Source: Planctomycetaceae bacterium (GTDB taxonomy: Bacteria; Planctomycetota; Planctomycetia; Pirellulales; Pirellulaceae). Taken from it: a stretch of 64,000 nucleotides of DNA. Position numbers and translations under genes: made by a program. Shown here one piece after another: positions 1 to 7,536 of the stretch. The notes under the pieces are model-generated. The model was not told the DNA's origin, made no database searches, and was given only the letters and a program-made list of their open reading frames with translations. The stretch covers positions 310,001 to 374,000 of the forward strand of contig JAIYDN010000012.1 in assembly GCA_027487485.1 (NCBI GenBank). Reading direction: 5' to 3'. Numbering within the stretch: position 1 is the stretch's first letter; each line of letters starts with the position of its first letter.

Positions 1-69
1 GTTCCTTCGCTCGTACGCATCATCCGCAGTCCGGTCATCGGTACAACCGACGGATCTCGCTTGAAGTAG
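1..69 (+). CDS. possible C-terminal end of an upstream gene (partial)
   Basis: A reading frame is open from the first base of the window to a TAG stop at 67-69 (22 codons, ending in SRLK). It lies on the same strand as the DUF1559 gene, about 50 bp upstream of it. The piece is too short to identify a family, and chance openness over 66 bases is quite possible, so this is only a candidate 3' end of a gene that begins outside the window. Confidence 0.3.
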   Translation, partial: VPSLVRIIRSPVIGTTDGSRLK

Positions 70-119
70 CATTTCCACAACGTTTCAGGTTTTTTCTTTT
101 TTATTCGAACGAGGTATTT

Positions 120-1154
120 ATGCAAAAGTCGTTGAGAAAGGGGTTCACGCTTGTTGAGCTCTTGGTGGTTATCGCCATCATCGGAATTTTGGTGGGGCTG
201 TTGCTTCCCGCTGTACAAGCTGCCCGTGAGGCTGCTCGTAGAATGAGCTGCAGCAACAACATGAAGCAGTTGGGCTTGGCTGTCCATAACTACGAATCTG
301 CTTACAAGCGGACAATGCGTCTCGCTAGTCACGGCAATCCTACGCCATGGGGAGTAGGTTCCAACTGGGCTGGATACTCGCCTCAGACTGCAATCCTTCC
401 CTACGTTGAGCAGCAAGGATTGTTTGATCAAATTGACTTCAACCTGGCTCAGTTCCCGCACTATGTTGGGCAACAGACTCCAGCAGGAAAGACTATTTCC
501 GTTGAAAACATTGGTCGTTCACGTATTCCCGGTTACATCTGTCCGTCGGAGAAGTCCTTTCCGGATACTTACTGGACTGGGAACAGCAGCTACGGTTTCA
601 GCGCTGGTCCAAATTTAGGCTGGTACGTTGATCCAGGTAGCAACAATGGTTTCTGGCGACGAGAAGGTGACACTAAGTTCTCGGACATCACCGACGGACT
701 TTCCAACACCATCATGATCGCTGAGTTCGTTCTCGGAGACACAACTGGCTCTGTTTACACGACCATGGGTGACTTTGCTAACGGAGTTAGTTTGGCCGGT
801 TATCCACAGACAAACTGGACGCCAGCTCAACTTGCAACGTACGGCGCGGCCACAAACGCTTCGGGATCTCACCGCTCCTATGCAGGCTATCGCTGGACTG
901 CACCGGGGATGTACAATACCGCAATCAACACTTTGGCTCCACCAAACTGGCAATTCCGTTCAGGTATGGAGTGCGGCGGATGCGGCGAAGGGGATGCAAA
1001 CGGGGTCTTCCCATCGAGAAGCCGTCACAGTGGCGGAACAATGCATGCGATGGGCGACGGCTCCGTGCAGTTTGTACCTAGCACTGTCGACGTCGTAACG
1101 TATCAGCGTCTGGGCTCGGCTGTGGGCGGTGACATTGCGACGGTTGATAACTAG
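120..1154 (+). CDS. DUF1559 protein with type IV pilin-like N terminus
   Basis: This is a planctomycete-type secreted protein. The N terminus is a class III (prepilin) signal: short basic leader, Gly8 cleavage site followed by Phe9, Glu13 at the +5 position, then a hydrophobic helix up to about residue 33 and the family hallmark AREAARR. The rest is the DUF1559 domain, ending with the expected [16 protein letters not shown] signature at about residues 303-318. Family members are numerous in Planctomycetota and are thought to be exported through a type IV pilus/type II secretion-like route; the exact role is unknown. GAGG at 110-113 gives a good ribosome binding site for this ATG. A strong intrinsic terminator follows at 1176-1204, so the gene probably forms its own transcript, possibly with some read-through into the small lipoprotein gene downstream. 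Confidence 0.93.
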   Translation: MQKSLRKGFTLVELLVVIAIIGILVGLLLPAVQAAREAARRMSCSNNMKQLGLAVHNYESAYKRTMRLASHGNPTPWGVGSNWAGYSPQTAILPYVEQQGLFDQIDFNLAQFPHYVGQQTPAGKTISVENIGRSRIPGYICPSEKSFPDTYWTGNSSYGFSAGPNLGWYVDPGSNNGFWRREGDTKFSDITDGLSNTIMIAEFVLGDTTGSVYTTMGDFANGVSLAGYPQTNWTPAQLATYGAATNASGSHRSYAGYRWTAPGMYNTAINTLAPPNWQFRSGMECGGCGEGDANGVFPSRSRHSGGTMHAMGDGSVQFVPSTVDVVTYQRLGSAVGGDIATVDN

Positions 1155-1175
1155 TATTCAAGACGTTTAAGGTTC

Positions 1176-1204
1176 AAGTTCCCGAGTTTCTCGGGAACTT
1201 TTTT
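1176..1204 (+). terminator. intrinsic terminator after the DUF1559 gene
   Basis: A perfect 11-bp stem (1176-1186 with 1190-1200) closes a 3-base TTT loop, and the stem end plus following bases form an uninterrupted T run (1199-1204). It lies 21 bp after the DUF1559 stop and 12 bp before the next ATG, so it separates the two genes. Confidence 0.88.
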
Positions 1205-1216
1205 GCAACTGGAGAT

Positions 1217-1534
1217 ATGATGAAGAAATTGATTTTGAGTTTGGTTTGTGCATTTTGCGGTTTCGGATTCATTGGATGCAGTGGGCCAGTTGAAGATTCG
1301 ATCAAAGTAGACTTCAATGCCTCTGACGCCCTGAAGAAAGAAATGGAAAGCTTTGCCAAGAGCGGTGCTCGTGTTGGAAGCGGGATGAATTCCCTTCGTT
1401 CCCTTGGACGAGATCTCCAGAAAACGGATCCGGCTAAAGGCGATGCAGTGCTGAAAGCCATTGACGAACTGGTCAATTTGAAGGACGCTCCGAAGATCAA
1501 AGAGAAGGCGAACGAAATCCTTAAAATGCTTTAG
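1217..1534 (+). CDS. small lipoprotein of unknown function
   Basis: A 105-residue protein with a lipoprotein signal: two Lys after Met, a hydrophobic stretch, and a lipobox ending FIGC at about residue 21, predicting diacylglyceryl attachment and membrane anchoring. The mature part is short, charged and mostly helical in appearance, with no motif I recognise. Small secreted proteins directly downstream of DUF1559 genes are common in planctomycetes, which suggests functional or regulatory coupling; this is inference from context. GGAGA at 1210-1214 is a plausible ribosome binding site. The gene is bracketed by intrinsic terminators on both sides (1176-1204 and about 1583-1616), so it may be expressed as a small independent transcript. 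Confidence 0.75.
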   Translation: MMKKLILSLVCAFCGFGFIGCSGPVEDSIKVDFNASDALKKEMESFAKSGARVGSGMNSLRSLGRDLQKTDPAKGDAVLKAIDELVNLKDAPKIKEKANEILKML

Positions 1535-1545
1535 ATCCAAGAGCA

Positions 1546-2925
1546 ATGAAAAAAAAGAGATTGATCTCACAGTCAGTCAAACAGCAAAAACCGGCTCGTT
1601 CCCGAGCTGGTTTTTTGCTTTTTTTCCTGGTTGTTTTATGCCTCTCGATTTTCTTTTTTGGTGGCTTTTCGCGATTCGGAAATGCGATGGCAAGCAATGC
1701 CATCAACGCTGGTAAGTTGGAGAAGGCGAAGTCCTGGCTTGATTTTGTCGAGCGGTTTTCGTCCCCCACGGGGCAATCGTTCTTCGAGCGAGCTCGCTGC
1801 TCTCGAATCCAGGGCGACCTAGACCAGATGGCATCCTATTTAAGGAAGGCCATGGAGCTTGGCTTTGACAAAGTGGCCATGGAAAGGCAACAGACAATTG
1901 GTTTAGTCAGTATCGGCACACCCGATCCGGCTTCCGAGGAACGCATGCTCGCGTGGATTCGCGAAACGCCTCCTGACATCAGTGATTTGGTGCGTTCCTA
2001 TGCCAACGGACTGGTGACTCAATCTAGGTATGAAGATGCTACTGAGCTTCTAGAGCTCTACCGGCAAGACTTCCCGTCGGACCCAATGCCTCATTATCGA
2101 CTAGGCAGGATCGACGAGCATTTTGAACGTTATGAAGTTGCGGGAGAGCATTATCGAAAGTCGCTTCAAGCAGATCCCGAATTCGCACCTGCGGCTTTTG
2201 CCATGGCCAGAATTGAATCCCACGACAATCATTTTCCGGAAGCGCTCGCGATTTACGAAAAGCTCTATCATGGGAAAGCGGAGCTCGCGGCAAGACTTGG
2301 GGCAGCTAAAAGTCTGCGGATGATGGGTGATCTGGAGGCGAGCAGACAGCTGTTGCGAACCGTCTATGAAGCTGGCTTCGAAGCGTGTAACGATTCCTTT
2401 CGATCCGTGGATGAATCGCCCGCCGGTAGATTTATCGCTGCCGCTGAACTTGGAAAGATTGACTTGGACTTGGGCGATTTGGATGCGTCATTAATCCACA
2501 TCGAATCCGCATTGCAAACATGCTCGAACGATTACAGTGCGAGAATGACCTACGTTCAAGTTCTGAAAAGGCTAGGAAGAAAAGAAGAAGCAGAAACAGA
2601 ATCCGAAAAGAACCGGCTGGAGCAAGAGGCTTTCGAGAAGATTACGATGCTCAGATCGAAGGTCAAGAGAAGCGAGAAAGATGTCGAGGCTCGATTCGAA
2701 TTGGGTAAGCTTCTAATGGAAACGGAGTCGGAGGATGTCGGCATTTATTGGATCAAAGGGGTTCTCGTTCACGATCCGAATCATGAAAATGCTCTACGAT
2801 GCCTGTCGGATTATTATCTTCGAAAAGCCTCATCGGCCAAAGACACGCTCGAAAATAGCTCCATGCAGAAACTCGCTACCTTGTACCGCGATCAACTGAA
2901 TAAAATCGTCAAAGAAAAAGACTAA
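1546..2925 (+). CDS. TPR-repeat membrane-anchored protein
   Basis: A 459-residue protein. Residues 1-20 are strongly basic and are followed by one hydrophobic segment (about 23-42, FLLFFLVV...), so it should be a signal-anchor protein with the bulk outside the cytoplasm. The remainder is helical tetratricopeptide-type repeats; the clearest is about residues 187-220 with alternating YRLGRI/HYRKSLQADPEFAPA patterns. TPR domains mediate protein-protein contacts; no enzyme motif is visible. The gene is 11 bp upstream of a CRTAC1-type gene and the two probably form an operon; a second TPR/CRTAC1 pair occurs at 42.7-45.8 kb in reversed order. Oddity: an intrinsic terminator hairpin (about 1583-1616) lies inside the first 25 codons. 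The start could lie further downstream, but no in-frame ATG precedes the membrane segment. Confidence 0.8.
   Translation: MKKKRLISQSVKQQKPARSRAGFLLFFLVVLCLSIFFFGGFSRFGNAMASNAINAGKLEKAKSWLDFVERFSSPTGQSFFERARCSRIQGDLDQMASYLRKAMELGFDKVAMERQQTIGLVSIGTPDPASEERMLAWIRETPPDISDLVRSYANGLVTQSRYEDATELLELYRQDFPSDPMPHYRLGRIDEHFERYEVAGEHYRKSLQADPEFAPAAFAMARIESHDNHFPEALAIYEKLYHGKAELAARLGAAKSLRMMGDLEASRQLLRTVYEAGFEACNDSFRSVDESPAGRFIAAAELGKIDLDLGDLDASLIHIESALQTCSNDYSARMTYVQVLKRLGRKEEAETESEKNRLEQEAFEKITMLRSKVKRSEKDVEARFELGKLLMETESEDVGIYWIKGVLVHDPNHENALRCLSDYYLRKASSAKDTLENSSMQKLATLYRDQLNKIVKEKD
1583..1616 (+). terminator. intrinsic terminator overlapping the start of the TPR gene
   Basis: The stem AAAACCGGCTCG/CGAGCTGGTTTT (one G-T pair) encloses a 4-base loop at 1599-1602 and is followed by six T (1611-1616). 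It is an ordinary terminator for the small lipoprotein gene ending at 1534, yet it also covers codons 13-24 of the TPR reading frame. It could act as a translation-coupled attenuator, or the TPR gene may depend on read-through. Confidence 0.72.
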
Positions 2926-2951
2926 CTCTGTTCTGGGTGGGATTCTGGCAA

Positions 2952-4688
2952 ATGGCATCTGTCGTCGGTTCGCTGCGAAGGAATGATTGCGTACGTTTGC
3001 TTTTGGTTCTGTGCCTGCTCCAATCCATGGGGTGTCCAACCCCATCCAAGAAAGCGGAAACGCCAAAACCTAGCAATCCGTCTGTGAGTTCGGATAAGCT
3101 TTTTGTTTTCGAGGACGTCACTCTCAAGCTGGGCATTCAGCATACTGTTCGAAACGGTGAAGAGTCCAAGCACTTTTCGATCTTGGAGTCCATGGGAAGT
3201 GGGCTGGCGAGCTTCGATTTTGACCGCGACGGCCGCGATGATCTTTTCATTACGGGAGGAGGCGACATCCAGAATAGGCAATTGCAAGGGGTTACGAGTT
3301 CGCTCTGGAGAAATCGCCAGGGGGACTTTGCTAACGTTACGCTGCCAGCCGGAGTATCTGCATCTCGTTTCTATACTCAAGGCGTATCCCATGGCGACAT
3401 CGACAATGACGGGTTCCTGGATCTTATCGTAAGTGGCTACGGAGGCATTCAGCTGTTCAAGAACCAAGGGGATGGGACTTTCGTCGAAATTACGATGAAT
3501 GCTGGAATCGTAGAATCCATATGGAGCACCAGCGTTGCGTTTGGGGATTTCGACAACGATGGCAATCTCGATGTTTACATCGTGAATTACGTCGACTGGT
3601 CTTGGGATAATCATCCACTGTGCGGGACAGCCGAACGACCGAAGGTTTGCGATCCAGGAGCTTTTGGGCCGACAGCAGGGAGCGTTTACTTCAGCGATGG
3701 GCAAGGTTCGTTTCTGAAACGCGAAAAAGATTCTGGTTTGGGCGAAGTTGGTCGAGGCCTAGGAATCATGGTTGCTGATTTTACGCAAGACGACCAAGTC
3801 GATGTCTATATTGCTAATGACACTACGAACAATCATTTTTACGAAAATCTAGGCAAAGGTCGCTTCCAGGAAATTGGCACCCTCAGCGGAACAGCAACCG
3901 ATTCCAATGGATTGCCTGAAGGTAGCATGGGGGTGTGCACGCTCGACTTTAACGGTGATTTGCTACCCGACATCTGGGTTTGCAATTATGAGTCGCAAGC
4001 GTTTGCACTTTACCGAAACGATGGAAGCAGCAACTTCAAGTACTATACGCCAAGTGCTGGGTTGCTGAGCCTTGGGCTTTCGTATGTCGCGTTTGGTACA
4101 CTTGCTGCTGATTTTGATCTGGATGGCGACGAGGATATTGTTGTTTCCAATGGGCATGTCGACCAGTTTCCGGAAAATGGACCTTGTGCTCAAGAACCTT
4201 TGGTGCTGGTCAACGACGGCAAAGGAAAGCTAGTTCGAAAAGTGTTCGCGAAAACGAACTACTTCGGCCAATCCTGGCGTGGAAGAGGTGCAGTTCATTT
4301 TGACTTTGATTCGGACGGTGACATGGATCTGGCATTTTCGCACGTGAATCAACCGTCGGCAGTACTCGAGAACAAGTCCGAGACGGAAGGGCGTTGGTTC
4401 ATGTTGGAATTGATCGGCACAAAATCAAATCGAGACGCAATTGGTGCCAAAGTCATCTTTCAAACGGACAAAAGAAAGCTGCTCCGAAATGTCGTGGGGG
4501 GCGGCAGTTATCTGTCGCAGTCCACTTATCGAATCCACCTTGGTTTGCCGCCATCTGAAAAACTGAACTCCGTTGAAGTCCGTTGGCCAAGTGGGGTTGT
4601 TCAGAATTTCGAGCTTCCGGAAGAAGACAAGATATATCAGCTGATTGAGAGTGATGCATCTGTCTATGTCAAGAATTCGAGTCTTTGA
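2952..4688 (+). CDS. CRTAC1-family lipoprotein (FG-GAP/VCBS repeats, ASPIC/UnbV domain)
   Basis: A large exported protein. The N terminus has a hydrophobic stretch ending in MGC, consistent with a lipoprotein signal. The body carries repeated calcium-binding FG-GAP/VCBS-like motifs (DFDRDGRDDLF, DIDNDGFLDLIV, DFDNDGNLDVYI, DFDSDGDMDLAF), which should fold as a beta-propeller of integrin type. The C-terminal about 80 residues form the ASPIC/UnbV domain (SNRDAIGAKV, then LGLPPSEKLNSVEVRWPSG). Such proteins are expanded in planctomycetes and are assumed to act at the cell surface in adhesion or polymer binding; the ligand is unknown. An upstream GTG at 2937 is in frame, but ATG 2952 has GTGGGA nine bases before it and is preferred. 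It follows the TPR gene closely and its stop overlaps the region of the next gene. Confidence 0.88.
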   Translation: MASVVGSLRRNDCVRLLLVLCLLQSMGCPTPSKKAETPKPSNPSVSSDKLFVFEDVTLKLGIQHTVRNGEESKHFSILESMGSGLASFDFDRDGRDDLFITGGGDIQNRQLQGVTSSLWRNRQGDFANVTLPAGVSASRFYTQGVSHGDIDNDGFLDLIVSGYGGIQLFKNQGDGTFVEITMNAGIVESIWSTSVAFGDFDNDGNLDVYIVNYVDWSWDNHPLCGTAERPKVCDPGAFGPTAGSVYFSDGQGSFLKREKDSGLGEVGRGLGIMVADFTQDDQVDVYIANDTTNNHFYENLGKGRFQEIGTLSGTATDSNGLPEGSMGVCTLDFNGDLLPDIWVCNYESQAFALYRNDGSSNFKYYTPSAGLLSLGLSYVAFGTLAADFDLDGDEDIVVSNGHVDQFPENGPCAQEPLVLVNDGKGKLVRKVFAKTNYFGQSWRGRGAVHFDFDSDGDMDLAFSHVNQPSAVLENKSETEGRWFMLELIGTKSNRDAIGAKVIFQTDKRKLLRNVVGGGSYLSQSTYRIHLGLPPSEKLNSVEVRWPSGVVQNFELPEEDKIYQLIESDASVYVKNSSL

Positions 4689-4720
4689 TTCTTTGCATTG
4701 CACCATCTAGGACCAATAAG

Positions 4721-5530
4721 TTGACCGAACTGGATTTGCCCGAAACCGATGACTTTATCGATGAGACATTGTCAAAGCCGTTAAAGATTTTGTACCAGGA
4801 CGACCATTACGTCGCCGTCTTTAAACCCGCTGGTCTGGTCGTTCACCGCAGCAAGATGACTCGCCCTGACGAACCGGTTTTGCTTCAGACATTGCGTGAC
4901 CAGCTCAATCGATTTGTCTATCCTGTCCACCGACTCGATCGTCCAACGGCAGGTTTAATCCTCTTTGGTTTGACTGGCCAAGATGCCGCCAAAATGGTCG
5001 ATCTGTTTACCACACGCCAAGTCGCAAAGTATTACCAGGCGCTCGTTCGAGGATTCCCGCCCGAAACAGGAATCGTCGACAAGCCGCTTCGTGAAAAGTT
5101 CGGGGAGGAATTCGATCCAGGAAGCACGGACGACCACCCGACTCAAGAAGCGGTGACTCGTTACGATGTCCTAGATCGTTTCCAGCCCCCTTGGCCTATG
5201 AGCGGGTTCGAAGAGAGCCGATACGCCCTGCTGGAGATTATGCCCCTAACAGGGCGGTGGCATCAAATCCGGCGGCATTTGAACCATATTGCACATCCGG
5301 TTCTGGGTGACCATCGGCATGGTGACCATCGATACAACCAGATGGTTTATGCCCGAACCGGAGTTTACAGGATGCTCCTGACCGCAATGCGTCTTGATTT
5401 TCGACACCCTTTCACGGGCGAACTTCATACGATCACCGCAACCCGAGGCGCAGAATTCGATCGTTTCCTAGAGATCCTCAACCCCTATAAGTTGCCGCGG
5501 CTACCGCTTCCTCAGAAAATCGGGAACTGA
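4721..5530 (+). CDS. RNA pseudouridine synthase, TruC/RluA type
   Basis: An RluA-family pseudouridine synthase that isomerises uridine in tRNA or rRNA. The catalytic motif is HRLDRPTAG with Asp73 (counted from the start chosen here), preceded by the conserved ILYQDDHYVAVFKPAG strand and followed by the RWHQIRRHL motif that contacts RNA. The length, the motif spacing and HPVLGD match the TruC group (tRNA position 65) better than RluD, but the substrate is not certain. No ATG precedes the conserved domain. A TTG at 4721 has TAGGA eight bases upstream and is the best start; another TTG at 4685 would overlap the preceding stop. It appears to be transcribed with the genes before it and is followed after 7 bp by the sigma factor. 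Confidence 0.82.
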   Translation: MTELDLPETDDFIDETLSKPLKILYQDDHYVAVFKPAGLVVHRSKMTRPDEPVLLQTLRDQLNRFVYPVHRLDRPTAGLILFGLTGQDAAKMVDLFTTRQVAKYYQALVRGFPPETGIVDKPLREKFGEEFDPGSTDDHPTQEAVTRYDVLDRFQPPWPMSGFEESRYALLEIMPLTGRWHQIRRHLNHIAHPVLGDHRHGDHRYNQMVYARTGVYRMLLTAMRLDFRHPFTGELHTITATRGAEFDRFLEILNPYKLPRLPLPQKIGN

Positions 5531-5537
5531 AAAGGCT

Positions 5538-6149
5538 ATGCCATCGTCCGTAGAAACAGAACACAATCCCGAGGAGGAGAGGTCCTTGATCTACGCAATC
5601 GTTCATGGCAACGCCCCAAAATACGCAGTCCTCGTCGAACGATTTCAGCCGAGAATCTTTGCATCCATGTTTGCGATGATCGGGAATCGCCAGGATGCCG
5701 AAGACCTGACTCAGGAGGCGTTCTTGACTGCCTTTAGAAAGTTAGACCATTTCGAAAATCGGTCTTCATTTTATACATGGTTGCATCGAATTGCTTTTCA
5801 TCTTGCCATCGACCTTCAACGTCGCAAATCAAGAACTACCAAAAAACACCTGAGCGACGACATATCTGAATCTAGTCTTCAGATTGCAAGCGATGATTTG
5901 ACGCCAGAGTCGGTTGCCATGAACAAGGAAATGGCAACGAAGGTCAACTCGGCGCTTCAGCGGCTCGATGCGGAACGCAAGAATTTGATTGTGCTTCGCG
6001 ATATCGATGGGCTGGACTATGCCCAGATTGCAGAGGTTTTGGACATCCCGATTGGAACGGTTCGCAGCCGATTGCACCGCGCAAGAATGGAGCTTCGCGA
6101 CATCCTTCAAGCAGCTGGTGTCATGCACTCGCAAGGAGACACGGAATGA
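5538..6149 (+). CDS. ECF-type RNA polymerase sigma factor
   Basis: A group IV sigma-70 factor that directs RNA polymerase to stress- or signal-responsive promoters. Region 2 covers about residues 25-95, with the core-binding/-10 recognition motif DAEDLTQEAFLTAFRKL and the RSSFYTWLHRIAFHLAID helix. Region 4 covers about 140-195, with a helix-turn-helix DYAQIAEVLDIPIGTVRSRLHRAR for -35 recognition. The 203-residue length is normal for RpoE-like ECF factors. The stop overlaps the start of the following anti-sigma gene by 4 bp (ATGA), a typical translationally coupled sigma/anti-sigma pair, so activity is probably set by release from that membrane protein and by positive autoregulation. Confidence 0.93.
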   Translation: MPSSVETEHNPEEERSLIYAIVHGNAPKYAVLVERFQPRIFASMFAMIGNRQDAEDLTQEAFLTAFRKLDHFENRSSFYTWLHRIAFHLAIDLQRRKSRTTKKHLSDDISESSLQIASDDLTPESVAMNKEMATKVNSALQRLDAERKNLIVLRDIDGLDYAQIAEVLDIPIGTVRSRLHRARMELRDILQAAGVMHSQGDTE

Positions 6150-7489
6150 ACCACTCGAACGAGCCTTTTGACGAATCCCTTTTGAGTGCTTATTTGGATA
6201 ACGAATTGTCCGACGCGGAGCGGTTGTTGGTAGAAACAAAACTTGCATCCGATGCATCGGTGCGACAGTTGCTCAGTGAGCTCGTTAGCATCCGTACTTG
6301 GGTTGCCGAAACAAGTCGTGAAACAACGACCGTCACGAATTGGAATGGACCATGGAACTCGTCCAGCTTAGATTCCTCCGGCTTGCATGCACAATTGCCA
6401 AAGCCATGGCCAACCCCCATGCCGCAATCGCCGCAACAAGCACCATGGATGTGGACGAACGTGCGATGGGTTGCGAGTCTTGCAGCATTGATCCTGGTGT
6501 TGCTAACGACCGGTTATCTATGGAACGGCCGGGGATTCGATAAGCAAAATAGCATTTCACAATCGACCGAGTCCCACGCGGAAAGCTCTGCGAATGCAGA
6601 CGCATTCAAGGAACTGAAGGCTTCATCGGGCCAAGCGAGCGCGGGCCTCGCACCCACGGATCCGATGCAACAGCCTGCGGCCCCCATGGCTGCTGAACCG
6701 ATGTTGGCTGCAGCAAGCGATGAACCGGTTCCAGCACTTCGTCAGAATGTTACCTTGAATCTTCAGGACAAGCTTGGGAAAGAACTCGGCAACGACCAAG
6801 CCCTTGGCGCTGCCATTCAAAAAGCGTTAGAAAGCGGATTGGCCCAGGTTCAGCTGTCCACCGCCCAGCCTTTCTCGGCTCAGGCGATTGCAATGCAGGC
6901 GAACATGCAACAGGCCCTTCCCGATTTTATTCCAATACAATCCGCCCAAGCTGAAACAGCATTGGCGGACAGCCCAGCCAAAGAAACCGAAGTGATTTCT
7001 GAAGTAAGCACTGAAATAGACGCAATGGTGATCGAATTGCGGATCCCCAAAGACAATTGGGAAGAAGGTGCCAAGCGTTTGATTCAACTTGGCGTCCCTG
7101 TTTCGATTCAGATTCCGAGCACTGAGCTTATAGAATACAACTTTCTTCCACCCTCAATCAAGGACGCAACACAATCGAATCGCCTGGATGTGCGACAAGA
7201 AAATCCCTCCGCATCGTTCGAGCTTCGTTCCCCCCCCGCAGATAAAACTCCCGCTTCCGACCGCGATTTCAATCTCAATTCCGAAGCTATCGTAGCCGAA
7301 ACGGCAGAACCAATCGCACTTGCAACAGAGGTTCTTGCAAGCGAGGCTCAAGCAGGCGAAGTGGTCTTAGTTTGGCAATACCAAACCCCGGATGCAGAAG
7401 CAGCCGCAGCTGTGGATAAATCGATGGCGAAACAAGTACAAGACCAAGTCGGTAGCTATATTCGCATTCGGTTGCATGTCCACAAGTAA
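6146..7489 (+). CDS. membrane anti-sigma factor (RseA-like layout)
   Basis: Partner of the upstream ECF sigma factor, overlapping it by 4 bp. Residues 1-55 form a helical N-terminal domain beginning LLSAYLDNELSDAERLLVETKL, the typical anti-sigma start, but it lacks the His-x3-Cys-x2-Cys zinc motif of ZAS domains and so is closer to the zinc-free RseA layout. One transmembrane helix lies at about residues 109-125 (VASLAALILVLLTTGYL). The large remainder (about 320 residues) would be outside the cytoplasm; it is rich in Ala, Gln, Glu and Ser and has no motif I recognise, and may be the sensor part. Such anti-sigma factors release sigma after regulated proteolysis. Function is inferred from position and topology. 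Confidence 0.82.
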   Translation: MNHSNEPFDESLLSAYLDNELSDAERLLVETKLASDASVRQLLSELVSIRTWVAETSRETTTVTNWNGPWNSSSLDSSGLHAQLPKPWPTPMPQSPQQAPWMWTNVRWVASLAALILVLLTTGYLWNGRGFDKQNSISQSTESHAESSANADAFKELKASSGQASAGLAPTDPMQQPAAPMAAEPMLAAASDEPVPALRQNVTLNLQDKLGKELGNDQALGAAIQKALESGLAQVQLSTAQPFSAQAIAMQANMQQALPDFIPIQSAQAETALADSPAKETEVISEVSTEIDAMVIELRIPKDNWEEGAKRLIQLGVPVSIQIPSTELIEYNFLPPSIKDATQSNRLDVRQENPSASFELRSPPADKTPASDRDFNLNSEAIVAETAEPIALATEVLASEAQAGEVVLVWQYQTPDAEAAAAVDKSMAKQVQDQVGSYIRIRLHVHK

Positions 7490-7536
7490 GCAGATCTGAA
7501 GCAGTCAAGGGAAACTCTTGGCGAGTTCGCTCGACG

